Shown here one piece after another: positions 1 to 9,271 of a stretch of 64,000 bases of DNA (position 1 is its first letter; each line of letters begins with the position of its first letter). The stretch lies in contig JANQRG010000006.1 in the NCBI GenBank assembly GCA_028284665.1, positions 1-64,000 of the forward strand. The letters run 5' to 3'. Position numbers and translations under genes: made by a program. The notes under the pieces are model-generated. The model did not search any database, was not told the origin of the DNA, and was given only the letters and a program-made list of their open reading frames with translations. This DNA is from Croceivirga sp. (GTDB taxonomy: Bacteria > Bacteroidota > Bacteroidia > Flavobacteriales > Flavobacteriaceae).

Positions 1-54
1 CAGGTGTTTTGGGATACCAATCCACCTAGTCCGGCATTCCCACCAGCTAACTAA
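1..54 (+). CDS. 3' end of an unassigned gene (partial)
   Basis: An open frame runs from the window edge to a TAA at 52-54 and encodes 17 C-terminal residues ending PAFPPAN. It is followed after 14 bases by a lipoprotein gene in the same direction, so the two are probably co-transcribed. In Bacteroidota, small GDGW-type lipoproteins often follow SusC/SusD pairs, so an SusD-like protein is possible, but 17 residues cannot support that assignment. Confidence 0.4.
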   Translation, partial: QVFWDTNPPSPAFPPAN

Positions 55-68
55 TAAAAACGTTAAAA

Positions 69-962
69 ATGAAAAAGTATATAACTAAATATATTCCCAG
101 TCTGCTGGCGGCGACAACCTTACTGTTCATAGCCTGTGAAGATGGAGAAACCACCTTTGATGAGATCATCGAAAATGAACAGCGGGGCGCTGTGTTGCGA
201 ACCGTTTCGACACAAGAAAGTGAAGTATTATATGACGTAGCTACCAGCACTGTACTTGGTGGCAATTTTACGGTTACCCTGGAAGCTCAGGACCAGGAAG
301 ATGGTGCACTGCTTTCTTCGGTAGAGGTGTTTGTAGGTTTTGAAGATGAAACCGAAGGAGGGACTGATAATGACCAGGACGAAGTAATGCTGGAGACCAT
401 TCCCGGCTCTGCCTTCAACCCTGGCCCATTTGGGCTTCCCAGGACCGACTACACGGTAAGTGCAGAGACCTTACAAAGCACTTTGGGTTTATCCGGAGAC
501 CAGATCTCCGGGGGGGACCGGTTTACGGTGCGTTTTGAATTAGTGCTAACCGACGGAAGAAGGTTTTCCTTAGCTCAAAACTCCGGCGTTCTTACCGGGG
601 CTTTCTTTAGTTCTCCGTTCCGCTATAATGTAAACGTAGTATGCGCTCCTTCCATACCTACCCCAGGTACCTGGAGCATAGACTTACAGGATTCCTTTGG
701 GGATGGGTGGAACGATGCAGCACTGGTGGTGACCATCGATGGAGCGGAAACCACTTATACCCTGGAAAATGGTTCCTCAACAAGCGTAAATTTTGATGTC
801 CCGGACGGCACAGCGGAGATTTCCATTGTATTTGTCTCTGGCGCTTTTGATGAAGAAGTTTCAGCACAGGTTACATCAGCCAATGGGAATGTAGTGGTGG
901 ATTTGTCCCCTTCTCCAACTGAAGGAGTAGAGCTACTGGATTACTGTTTGGATAATCTTTAG
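69..962 (+). CDS. Lipoprotein with C-terminal GDGW-motif domain
   Basis: Predicted 297-residue lipoprotein. The signal peptide ends in the lipobox FIAC (Cys23), followed by an acidic stretch (EDGE) as expected for surface export in Bacteroidota. Residues ~30-190 look like a beta-rich domain. Residues ~198-295 carry the pattern WSIDLQDSFGDGWND, which recurs in secreted Bacteroidota beta-sandwich domains. The start ATG at 69 has the A-rich leader usual for the phylum and lies 14 bases after the previous stop. A strong terminator follows at 1015. It probably sits on the cell surface next to a nutrient-uptake complex. That role is inferred from lipidation and position only, since the ligand is unknown. 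Confidence 0.7.
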   Translation: MKKYITKYIPSLLAATTLLFIACEDGETTFDEIIENEQRGAVLRTVSTQESEVLYDVATSTVLGGNFTVTLEAQDQEDGALLSSVEVFVGFEDETEGGTDNDQDEVMLETIPGSAFNPGPFGLPRTDYTVSAETLQSTLGLSGDQISGGDRFTVRFELVLTDGRRFSLAQNSGVLTGAFFSSPFRYNVNVVCAPSIPTPGTWSIDLQDSFGDGWNDAALVVTIDGAETTYTLENGSSTSVNFDVPDGTAEISIVFVSGAFDEEVSAQVTSANGNVVVDLSPSPTEGVELLDYCLDNL

Positions 963-1014
963 ACATGGAACTGTCTAAACCTTATAAGGAATAACACCTT
1001 GAATTCACTAATTA

Positions 1015-1049
1015 GAAACCGGCATCTGGTTTTTCCGGATGCCGGTTTT
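1015..1049 (+). terminator. Intrinsic terminator after the lipoprotein gene
   Basis: Hairpin with an 11-bp stem (AACCGGCATC against GATGCCGGTT) and a short T/C loop, followed by a T-run. It lies 53 bases past the lipoprotein stop and ends the leftmost transcript. Confidence 0.85.
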
Positions 1050-1097
1050 CACTATCGTAGCGATACCAACCATCAGCAAATCCAGAACATTTGATCC

Positions 1098-1817
1098 TTA
1101 TCTATTTAGTAGTTTTTCAGATCCAATGAATTCTCTGTTGTTGAACAAATACCACGAATGTTTTGCAGGGATCGTTATGCCATTTATTTTCTCCTCTTCT
1201 TCGTAGATAATATACTCACTGTCTCCATCAAGCGCCGGGTGGAAATATTGCGCTATTTTGAAGGCAAAGGTTTGCGGATCAAAAAAGAATTTCCAATACT
1301 CTTCGGATTGTTTGCTATTGTAATTCACCGTTATTTGCCAAAAAGTCTGTCCTAGAAAGGAAACCTTTTCGGGTTGACCAACAAAATTAACCGCTTCATC
1401 CTGCAATTTCATCGGTAGGCCAAACATGTATATCCAATACTGTGTCCTTTCTGTAATACTCTTGCAGTCTAACATGAAGTTTTCCAATTGTCCCTCCTGG
1501 GGGATATTCTTCCTGTTACGTTGCAGGATACAAGAATCTTTTATGAATCCCCCGGTTAGCGTGTCGTTATTCTTGAGTAATTCTTTCCAAATTGCAGTAC
1601 TTTTCCCATTATCAACGGTAAGGAATACAACTTCTTTTTCATCACCTTTTGTCAGATCTATCAAAAAATTGCCTTTAAAAAAACTCCAGGAATTATCTGG
1701 ATCATGATAGTGAATTGCCTTTTCTATAATGCTTTTATTGGTCATGATCTGACCGAATGTAGTGAACGCAGCAAATAGCAGTACAGCTATTGCTACACGA
1801 TTTTTTTGGTTCGTCAT
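1098..1817 (-). CDS. Secreted DUF6503-like protein
   Basis: A 239-residue protein with an N-terminal signal peptide (hydrophobic residues ~8-22, cleavage near FGQ). The mature part starts IIEKAIHYHDPDNSW and contains beta-strand-rich sequence with WKELL, FWQITVNY and a C-terminal LLNR. The HDPDNSW opening and length resemble DUF6503 proteins of Flavobacteriia, whose function is unknown. It stands alone, convergent with the lipoprotein gene and downstream of an AraC-type regulator on the same strand (164-base gap). Periplasmic or outer-membrane location is inferred from the signal peptide. Confidence 0.65.
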   Translation of the reverse strand: MTNQKNRVAIAVLLFAAFTTFGQIMTNKSIIEKAIHYHDPDNSWSFFKGNFLIDLTKGDEKEVVFLTVDNGKSTAIWKELLKNNDTLTGGFIKDSCILQRNRKNIPQEGQLENFMLDCKSITERTQYWIYMFGLPMKLQDEAVNFVGQPEKVSFLGQTFWQITVNYNSKQSEEYWKFFFDPQTFAFKIAQYFHPALDGDSEYIIYEEEEKINGITIPAKHSWYLFNNREFIGSEKLLNR

Positions 1818-1981
1818 GGTGCTATTACTTTAGCTGTTTTTAAATAGACTTTCCTGCTGCATTGACTGTTACAGTGCTTGCGGCAAAAAGCAATATTTGA
1901 AAGGATATGGCATTGTTAGCCGGATCTGTGAAAGAAGGGTGGTACATTTACAGACGAAGCAAACTCTGACTTTAAGGCCCC

Positions 1982-3094
1982 TTAGTTGGTTTGGCGGTGT
2001 GGTGAATGTAAATGAAATCTTTTTCTATACTCTTTTGGAGTAACCCCGGTATTTTTTTTAAAGGCTTCGTAAAAGCTGGACGTAGAATTAAAACCCGCTT
2101 TATACACTACTTCGCTTACATTTAATTCCTTGCTATTGTAATTCACTAGAAGCCGTTTCGCAAATTCAATCCTGTAGGAATTAATGTAATCCGAAAAGTT
2201 GGTATCAAAATCAGTGTTTATCAAATGGGACACTAATCTTGGGGATACTCCCAGTTTTTCTCCCAAGCCTTCAAGGCTAAGGTTGGGAGAAAGGTATAAT
2301 TTGTCCTCCTCTAGCAGCGATACCAGTCGTTGTCGTATAGTGTTTTTTTGATCCGTATCCAATAGCACGGCATAGTGTTTTTTGTCTCGTTCTCCCCCCT
2401 TAAAAAGCTGTATTACCTGCTTTTTGGAATGCAGTACCTGCGGGTGATACACCAGGAAATAGGCAAGTCCAAAGATCAGATAGAATAGCATCAACAGGAA
2501 AATAGACTTCAAAAGTTCGTCGGAAAGTAACCCTCCGGCTATGCGATTTGCAATTACCCCTATCCAAATCAGTATCATGAAAAGGAAGCTAAGATTGATA
2601 TGTCGAATAAAGGCCTTCCTTTTCTTATCGATGTCGGACTTTTTTATTAACCATAGACTCCAAATCAAAAAAACCAGCATGATGGGGTAGATCAACGGAT
2701 CGGAAAAAAAAACAGGGAAAAGCTCGTTTGTAATTGCTTGTACCAGCAGGCCTGTAATCGGGGAAAGTAATACCAAAAAGCTGAGGAACATCTTTTTAAC
2801 TAACACATCAGGTTCTCGCAGATAGTGATAGGTAGCTACAAAGAGTAACGGCCCGTACGAAAACAATAGCATTCCTAAGATATGGAAATTGTCAATGGTA
2901 GGTTGGAGCTTGGCAAGACCTATTTCCCGGATGATCAACAAAAAGAAATGAAGACTCAGCAGCGATAGGAAGATGCCCAGAAAAGTTAATCCTACATTTC
3001 TTTTTTTCCGATTGAGCAACAATAAGATGCCAAAGATGAGTAATGAAAATGCACAGGCAATTTCCAAAATAAGACTAAGCCCTGGTGCACTCAT
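1982..3094 (-). CDS. AraC-family regulator with N-terminal membrane domain
   Basis: A 370-residue protein. Residues ~8-215 hold about seven hydrophobic segments. Residues ~255-360 form an AraC-type double helix-turn-helix, with KLGVSPRLVSHLIN and AGFNSTSSFYEAFKKNTGVTPKEYRKR as the two recognition units. This 7TM-HTH_18 layout is common in Flavobacteriia and implies a membrane-bound transcription factor that senses an extracellular or membrane signal. The same architecture recurs at 9272. No clear operator could be assigned, and its target may be the DUF6503 gene just downstream. Confidence 0.85.
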   Translation of the reverse strand: MSAPGLSLILEIACAFSLLIFGILLLLNRKKRNVGLTFLGIFLSLLSLHFFLLIIREIGLAKLQPTIDNFHILGMLLFSYGPLLFVATYHYLREPDVLVKKMFLSFLVLLSPITGLLVQAITNELFPVFFSDPLIYPIMLVFLIWSLWLIKKSDIDKKRKAFIRHINLSFLFMILIWIGVIANRIAGGLLSDELLKSIFLLMLFYLIFGLAYFLVYHPQVLHSKKQVIQLFKGGERDKKHYAVLLDTDQKNTIRQRLVSLLEEDKLYLSPNLSLEGLGEKLGVSPRLVSHLINTDFDTNFSDYINSYRIEFAKRLLVNYNSKELNVSEVVYKAGFNSTSSFYEAFKKNTGVTPKEYRKRFHLHSPHRQTN

Positions 3095-3342
3095 TGGATT
3101 AGGTCTAAAATGGCAAAATATCGAAGTTCCGCGGCAAACTCCTTAAGCATTTTAAGGGTTGATTTTAAGTTGTTAGTTGCCTTTGGTTCTATTATTATAT
3201 AGACTGCAACTACAGGGAAATGTTACAAGTTAACTGCTTAATTTATCAAAAGAACCGCAATCCATGGAGCAAAAGCAAGCATCATGATTTCCTCTCGTTC
3301 GTTTTACTGTTACTCCTAAAGCGTTTCCGGTGAAAATAGTAC

Positions 3343-4233
3343 TTAGCAGTAGCTAAAGCTGGGTTTCACTTTGTAGTTTTTCTTATAGTGTTTGTAAAAC
3401 ACCGAATAATCTGAAAACCCGAAGTCCAATGCCAGGCTGTTCAAAGAGGAGATCTTAACGTCCGAATGGATCAGTTTATGTATTTGTCGTAATCTCAGGT
3501 CTAAATGGAATTGGTGAGGTGTTTTACCGTAAAGCATTTTAAATGTCCTGACCAGGTGATATTTTGATAAGCACGATACTCTGGAAAGCTCATCTAAGTG
3601 AATGTTTTGATGGACGTTGTCCTCAATGAATTCCCTGGCGGTATTTAGTCGTTGAAATATTTCCAGGCGGGTGCTATTTCGTTTAAAATTTAGCTTGCTG
3701 CTGCTGGAGATGTAAGCATTTTGCGCTTTGATAATAGCCTCTGCTAAGGCACAATAAAAGGCCTTATCCGGTTGCTTGTTGACATGCTGATCGATCATAT
3801 CAGGTATTTCTGAAAAATACGGTGATCTTGCCTTCACCCGGAGCTGTAGAAAGAAGGGTTCTTCGTTACGTGGTTTTTGATCAAAAGGATAGACAAGCCA
3901 TGGCTCTTTTGAAATCCGATCATAGGCCACTCGCATTACATGAGTATCCAAATGGATTGCTAAGATAACTGCATCGGCCCTTGTTCTTTGAACTTTTGAA
4001 TTTGGAGGTATGAATAGCAAGGCCCCTTGATCCAACTGCTTTCTTTTGTCGTTAACTAGATATTCAGCCGTGCCCTGCATTGCAAACAGCGTTACGTAAG
4101 TCTTGGTAAATTCTGCTGGAGAAGGGTCCTTTCCGGATGTATCGGAAGAGATGCGAATTGCATTGGGATGCTCTCCTCGCAAATGGTTACTTTCGACATT
4201 TCCACAACTAACGGTTCTGTTTCTTTCTTCCAT
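3343..4233 (-). CDS. AraC-family transcriptional regulator, cupin type
   Basis: A 296-residue cytosolic protein. Residues ~20-170 form a cupin-like AraC ligand domain (LFAMQGTAEYLVNDKRKQL, LDQGALLFIPPNSKV). Residues ~190-295 form the AraC helix-turn-helix pair (LSRVSCLSKYHLVRTFKMLYG, then LDFGFSDYSVFYKHYKKNY). Unlike the regulators at 1982 and 9272 it has no membrane segments. The 375 bases upstream hold no gene but contain the perfect 12-bp palindrome GAATCATGATTC at 4319-4330, a possible operator. Its regulon is unknown. Confidence 0.85.
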   Translation of the reverse strand: MEERNRTVSCGNVESNHLRGEHPNAIRISSDTSGKDPSPAEFTKTYVTLFAMQGTAEYLVNDKRKQLDQGALLFIPPNSKVQRTRADAVILAIHLDTHVMRVAYDRISKEPWLVYPFDQKPRNEEPFFLQLRVKARSPYFSEIPDMIDQHVNKQPDKAFYCALAEAIIKAQNAYISSSSKLNFKRNSTRLEIFQRLNTAREFIEDNVHQNIHLDELSRVSCLSKYHLVRTFKMLYGKTPHQFHLDLRLRQIHKLIHSDVKISSLNSLALDFGFSDYSVFYKHYKKNYKVKPSFSYC

Positions 4234-4608
4234 GATTCAACGTTTTTGATTTTTGATGAATTATCAAGTTATGATGCATTTGAATTGAAGCGGTTAAATC
4301 CAGGGAAGAATCATTCCGGAATCATGATTCGGGAAAAAATAACTACGATTCATCATTTTATAACTCCTTAATCAACGCCTAGGAAGTGTTATAAGGAATT
4401 GTAGGAGTGAAGCTTTGTGGCAGGGTTAATTGAAATTTCCAAAAAAATTCCAGGTGACAACAGCGGAAAAACTCCTTGATGTCCCAAAGGGCTTCGTAGT
4501 GGAATAGAATAGTGGTTCGATTCCACAGTAAGACAAAGACAGCAAATCGAATACAATTCAGACTCATAAAAGAATACGTTTTGAAACCTTCAAAGCCACT
4601 AAACCCCT
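4234..4608. other. 375-base gap with palindromes, no supported gene
   Basis: No convincing gene is visible. The stretch holds GAATCATGATTC (4319-4330), preceded by a half copy GAATCATTCC (4308-4317). It also holds an inverted repeat GTGGAAT / ATTCCAC at about 4498-4525. A 62-codon minus-strand frame (4379-4567) has no recognisable features and was not called. The gap probably contains the promoter of the cupin-type AraC gene and the 3' untranslated region of the ABC transporter operon. Confidence 0.4.
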
Positions 4609-7600
4609 TTAATCGTAAGGTCCTAGCGGAAACCGGTTGTCATTCCTTTCGGCATCCAGATAGTTAAAATAAGGGTCAATGACCACGTGAGTAGGGGTTT
4701 CTAAGAGCGATAACGCCACATCCAGACGTCCATTTTCATCAAATACCCCCGTGCTAAGTGACACTAACTTATCCTGACGGTACAAGGCGAGTGTTACCTT
4801 ACCCGTTAAGGGGATCTTATCATAAACCCTTCCATTTTTCAAATAGCGTTTATGGGCCTGTCCCTCAAGATGTATCTCCGGACCATTGGGCCCCATCACG
4901 GACGTTGCATTCAACAGGCGAATATCATGTTCTACAACATGTTCAAAAAGATCGGTAATATAGTCGAGATCTTTCATACCACTTGAATCCTTGATAGCTT
5001 CCAAAAGTTCCCAGGCTATCGGAAATGGAGGTTGATCCTGAAATTGATATTGTTCCAGAAAAGATCGTAAGACGGTGTTTAGTTGCTTTTCCCCAATGCG
5101 CTCCTGTAGGGCATAAAATGCCAGTGCGCCCTTATGATAGTCGATGTATTGTTTGGATTCATTTTCGACAAGTGGTTGTTCATGATCGATATCATCGCCA
5201 CGCTTCAGGAAATACTGATCGTGTTCAAATTGTAAATAGTTCTTAATCGCTTCGGAGCCCAGTTCTTCTTTTAGAACCATTAATGCGCAATACTGCGCCA
5301 GGGACTCGCTCAACATACCGCTTCCTTTAGTCCTTGCGGGAAAGAATAACATTCCCCACCATTGGTGGGCGATCTCATGAGCAGTCACATAATAGGGGAA
5401 GTCTACAGTAAGCCGTTCGTCATAATCGGATAAAAACCCAAGAGCTTCTGAATACATGATGGTACCGGGAAATGTAGATGCGTAGGTCGCGTATCTGGGG
5501 AATTCCACAATCCTGAGATGGTCCAAAGGGTATGGACCGAAATTTGCAGCGCAGTAATCCAGTGTTTTTTTCATGGCGTCCATCATGGTGTCCACATTGT
5601 AGCGATGTTCGGGATGGTAGTACACTGATAGTGCTTTCCCACGATGCGTTCCGCGTTCTTCGTAATATTCTGCAGACGCGAAGGATAACTTGTTGGCTAC
5701 AGGGACCCTGTTGCTGTATTGGAAATAGTTTCTATTTCCGGCTTCCCATGTTTTGATGAGCGTCCCCGATGTGATGGCCGTTTGGTTAGGAGAAGTGCTC
5801 AAGATAACCTCGGTATCCACCCAGAATCCATCAGCATCGAATTCAGGCGTCCTTATCCCAAGTGAATCCTGTTTATTAAATAGGTATTGTTTGTTTTCAA
5901 GACCCAGATCCTTTCGCACCGTATTGTCCCCCAATTCGAGATTTACATCATATCCAATACGTGGCGTGATATTGAAATTATTAAAAAAACTACCGTTACT
6001 ATTGATTCTCATATTGGAGCGTTCCAAAAGTATACCCGGACCTTTGTAATGCGATTTGAATCGTAAAGTCGTGCTTTCCCCCGAATTCAGAGGGGGCTCC
6101 ATCCTTAGGATACGATACCCTAATACACTGTCAATCAGAATATCATATGCACCCTGAACTTCGATCGAATGAAACTTTGTTAAAGGAAGGAACCTTCCAA
6201 GTGCAAAACCGCCGGCGGAAATATGAAGACTATCCATACGCATTGCTGTTGTATTGGTCAATTGAAGCTCCCCGGTAATCGACAACTCCTTGTCTTCGGG
6301 ATGGATATCTACGTGGTACCGGGATGAAGTAATCGTTGGCTGGGGGACGTATTTGAAAGCGCCGTAGGTAGTTTCATATCGTGCTTTAAGCAAATCGACG
6401 GTATCGTGATCTGTAACCACTTGTCTTTTACTGACAAAGGACCCAAGGCCAATGGAAACCAGGAGGATTGCTATTAAGATAAGTCCGTTTTTATCGCGTA
6501 TCAATCTGTTCCTAAGCTCAGAGGACCTTCGACGGTTTTCCTGCCGCTTCCAAAGGAGTACTGCCAGAAATCCTATAATCACCGTAATCGAAGACCAATA
6601 CAAGGTATACCATAGATATCCATTCCTAAATGGACGATGGCCGTAGAAATCCGAATAGAATCCTGAGGGAATGTCCAAAAAGCGAATCAAATGGTTATTT
6701 ACCCCTAGCGGGTTCCAGAGGAGAAGATTGATGGCGGCTACCAAAAGAAAGACCAGATACCCCAGATATCGATTTTGTAGCAGAACGTGTAGTGTTATCC
6801 CGACTATGGCAAGTAGAGCAAAATAAATGAACTGCGTTACCATTAGGTCGTAGACATATACTCCGATCTGGAATCGCGTGTACCCGGCCAAAGCCTGGGA
6901 AAACACGGCTACAAAGACACCCAATACCAGCCATAGCATAATAATCGCCCATAATGTTGCAAACTTTGAAAGCACAATGGGAGCATTTGCATATGGGGCG
7001 GCGTTATAGATATTATCGAAGTTAACATCCCTGCTCCCCCATACCAGTTCACCAGCGTAGTACAGGAGGATCACATATAGCGGTTGCACGTATTTTCCCT
7101 TAATGATGGTCAACATAATAAATGTAGTGGGATGCGAATATATTCCCAGATACGATTTGGCATCCAGGGTGCCACTGAGTAGATTGAATAGTCCGGCAAC
7201 CAAAATGACCAAAAAGGGAATACTTGTCAGAATCCCTTTTAGATCCAGGATAAAACTGTTGTAAAACTGGAGTAAGTAGGTTTGAAAATCCCACTTTGGG
7301 GTACCAAGGAATAGTTTTCCGTGCTTTTTGCCCCTATTTGGTAACATAAGCTTCTTTTCCTTTGAGGGGGTTTTGGAGGGAAGGGTAAAAGAAAAGCTTT
7401 TATACATCCAAACCGTAACACATAAGGCAATAGCAAGCCATATCACTCTACTGCCTAAGAATAGGGCATGAAAACCCAGATTCATGCTGTTTTTATCCGT
7501 AACACTCCAATATTTTGAGATAAGGCGATACCCGTTGTATCCCAAAGGGTCAAGATAAATGGCAACTGCACCCAAAGAATTATCGGTAATACTACCAGCC

Positions 7601-8181
7601 AGGATTATGTATCCCATGTAGAGCAGAACAGCAACTACTAATACATAACCTTTGTTCTTAAATAGTAGTCCCAAGCCATAGAACAGACTTCCCAAAAGGA
7701 TTACATTGGGGAGTATATTGTAAAAGAATCCTTCGAGGAAGGGCTGGGAATCAAAGGGCAAAAGGCGTTCTGCTTTAATCCAGGGCATGTTAAGGCCGAG
7801 TAGGTATGCAGCATAAAGGCCCAGAAAAGGGATCAAACACAAAATCAAACCACCACACATTCGGCCAAAGAAATAGCCAAACCGGTCCACAGGTGTGGCA
7901 AAAAGCAATGCATAAAAGTTACTATTGATATCGCGTAGCGCAATATTGGACATAATAGCGGCAATAAAAAGCATCCCCAATGAGGATACGATGATTCCGG
8001 TAACACTCATGACGGCATAAGGCGCATTGAGGCCGATGTTAGAAATATCGTCCAAAGTGATGGTAAAATCATCGTAGGTTACCGCTACAAAACAGAAAAG
8101 GAATAGTATGGACGAGAAAACATAAATCTGTGGGCTTCTTAATCCCTTCTTTATCTCAAAAGCAATGAAATGAATGAACAT
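4609..8181 (-). CDS. ABC-2 permease fused to M1-family aminopeptidase
   Basis: A 1190-residue fusion. Residues 1-~590 contain two sets of ABC-2-type membrane segments, with a first helix at ~15-35 and a large polar loop near 270-300. Residues ~620-1190 form a gluzincin aminopeptidase domain. The zinc motif HEIAH is at 935-939, with the third ligand Glu in MLSESLAQY 19 residues further on. The gene follows the ABC ATPase with a 12-base gap, so ATPase and permease form one transporter. The fusion is a recognised Bacteroidota and proteobacterial architecture. The peptidase domain may face the periplasm and act on peptides that are moved or sensed, but the substrate is unknown. Confidence 0.88.
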   Translation of the reverse strand: MFIHFIAFEIKKGLRSPQIYVFSSILFLFCFVAVTYDDFTITLDDISNIGLNAPYAVMSVTGIIVSSLGMLFIAAIMSNIALRDINSNFYALLFATPVDRFGYFFGRMCGGLILCLIPFLGLYAAYLLGLNMPWIKAERLLPFDSQPFLEGFFYNILPNVILLGSLFYGLGLLFKNKGYVLVVAVLLYMGYIILAGSITDNSLGAVAIYLDPLGYNGYRLISKYWSVTDKNSMNLGFHALFLGSRVIWLAIALCVTVWMYKSFSFTLPSKTPSKEKKLMLPNRGKKHGKLFLGTPKWDFQTYLLQFYNSFILDLKGILTSIPFLVILVAGLFNLLSGTLDAKSYLGIYSHPTTFIMLTIIKGKYVQPLYVILLYYAGELVWGSRDVNFDNIYNAAPYANAPIVLSKFATLWAIIMLWLVLGVFVAVFSQALAGYTRFQIGVYVYDLMVTQFIYFALLAIVGITLHVLLQNRYLGYLVFLLVAAINLLLWNPLGVNNHLIRFLDIPSGFYSDFYGHRPFRNGYLWYTLYWSSITVIIGFLAVLLWKRQENRRRSSELRNRLIRDKNGLILIAILLVSIGLGSFVSKRQVVTDHDTVDLLKARYETTYGAFKYVPQPTITSSRYHVDIHPEDKELSITGELQLTNTTAMRMDSLHISAGGFALGRFLPLTKFHSIEVQGAYDILIDSVLGYRILRMEPPLNSGESTTLRFKSHYKGPGILLERSNMRINSNGSFFNNFNITPRIGYDVNLELGDNTVRKDLGLENKQYLFNKQDSLGIRTPEFDADGFWVDTEVILSTSPNQTAITSGTLIKTWEAGNRNYFQYSNRVPVANKLSFASAEYYEERGTHRGKALSVYYHPEHRYNVDTMMDAMKKTLDYCAANFGPYPLDHLRIVEFPRYATYASTFPGTIMYSEALGFLSDYDERLTVDFPYYVTAHEIAHQWWGMLFFPARTKGSGMLSESLAQYCALMVLKEELGSEAIKNYLQFEHDQYFLKRGDDIDHEQPLVENESKQYIDYHKGALAFYALQERIGEKQLNTVLRSFLEQYQFQDQPPFPIAWELLEAIKDSSGMKDLDYITDLFEHVVEHDIRLLNATSVMGPNGPEIHLEGQAHKRYLKNGRVYDKIPLTGKVTLALYRQDKLVSLSTGVFDENGRLDVALSLLETPTHVVIDPYFNYLDAERNDNRFPLGPYD

Positions 8182-8193
8182 ATATCAGAAAGT

Positions 8194-9063
8194 CTAAAGG
8201 GAGTTGCCATTGGTTTTTAAAAAATAAAAATCCTCAAGTTCAGCGCGAACAGGTTCAAATCCTGAGATTGATTCATTAGCGTACATGCGAATTATGGGTT
8301 CCCCTCCCAAGTACCGGAATGAGATCATATGAGGCGATTTTTTATAGGATATCAGTTCATCCTTGCGTATGCTCTTTTTCCAGATATTACCTTCAATTCT
8401 TGAAATGGCCTCTTTGGGTGCACCTTGATACAGGATTTTTCCTTGTTTAATGATGGCCATTCGGTTACAGAGCTCTTTGACATCTTCCACGATATGCGTG
8501 GAGAGAATAACAATGACCCTATCACTGATCTCACTCAAAAGGTCATAGAACCGGTTACGTTCCGCCGGATCCAATCCAGATGTGGGTTCGTCCACTATGA
8601 TCAACTTAGGGTTTCCCAACAGGGCCTGAGCTATACCGAAACGTTGCCGCATTCCCCCGGAATAAGTACTTACAGCCCTTCCTTTTTTCTCAAATAAGTT
8701 GGTTTGCACAAGCAGGTTTTCAACGACCTCTTTTCGTTCCCCCCTTGGGGTTATCCCTTTTAAAATGGCAATATGGGAAAGCAGGTTTTCAGCAGATATA
8801 TTTTTGTATACTCCAAACTCCTGAGGCAGATAGCCCAAGACCCTCTTGGCTTTCTGCTTTTCCTTGAGCATATCAAGCCCGTTCAAATGAACCGTTCCGC
8901 TATCAGCCTCCAGGAGTGTTGCAAGGATTTTCATGAATGTCGATTTGCCTGCCCCATTGGGTCCTAAAAGCCCAAACATGCCTTGATGAATATCAAGATG
9001 TATCCCTTGCAGTGCTTTGACACCGTTGGGGTAGGCCTTACTTAAATCACGTATTTCCAGCAT
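8194..9063 (-). CDS. ABC transporter ATP-binding protein
   Basis: Cytosolic ATPase of 290 residues from the ATG at 9063 (MLEIRDLSKAYPNG). An in-frame ATG at 9078 would add five residues, and the later start fits the family better. Walker A GPNGAGKST, the signature YSGGMRQR, Walker B LIIVDEPTSGLD and the switch histidine in STHIVED are all present. The C-terminal ~70 residues match the extension of ABC-2-type exporters. It precedes the permease-M1 fusion by 12 bases and forms an operon with it. It is divergent from the membrane-bound AraC regulator at 9272, which is a plausible controller. Confidence 0.93.
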   Translation of the reverse strand: MLEIRDLSKAYPNGVKALQGIHLDIHQGMFGLLGPNGAGKSTFMKILATLLEADSGTVHLNGLDMLKEKQKAKRVLGYLPQEFGVYKNISAENLLSHIAILKGITPRGERKEVVENLLVQTNLFEKKGRAVSTYSGGMRQRFGIAQALLGNPKLIIVDEPTSGLDPAERNRFYDLLSEISDRVIVILSTHIVEDVKELCNRMAIIKQGKILYQGAPKEAISRIEGNIWKKSIRKDELISYKKSPHMISFRYLGGEPIIRMYANESISGFEPVRAELEDFYFLKTNGNSL

Positions 9064-9172
9064 TGAACAAATTTTCACAATAGTAATGCGTACCTATTAG
9101 CGCATCGACCCGTCCAATGGGTTGGCACCAATTTGAAGAAGTACGTATTGGGGCCGGTTTAATTTTTCATGT

Positions 9173-9180
9173 TAGTTTTG
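9173..9180 (+). promoter_or_regulatory. -7 promoter box for the AraC/7TM gene
   Basis: Exact match to the Bacteroidota -7 consensus TAnnTTTG (TAGTTTTG), with a TTG at 9148-9150 at about the right distance for a -33 element. This predicts a leader of roughly 85 bases before the ATG at 9272. The short palindrome CCAA-tggg-TTGG (9112-9123) lies upstream, in the divergent intergenic region. Confidence 0.55.
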
Positions 9181-9271
9181 GAAGTAATGGCTTCGTTAAG
9201 CTACTTTGTTCTTTCACCAGGGTAGCCCCTATCGTATTGTTAGGAGGCCTCAGGAGTCGTTTGAAACGTTT

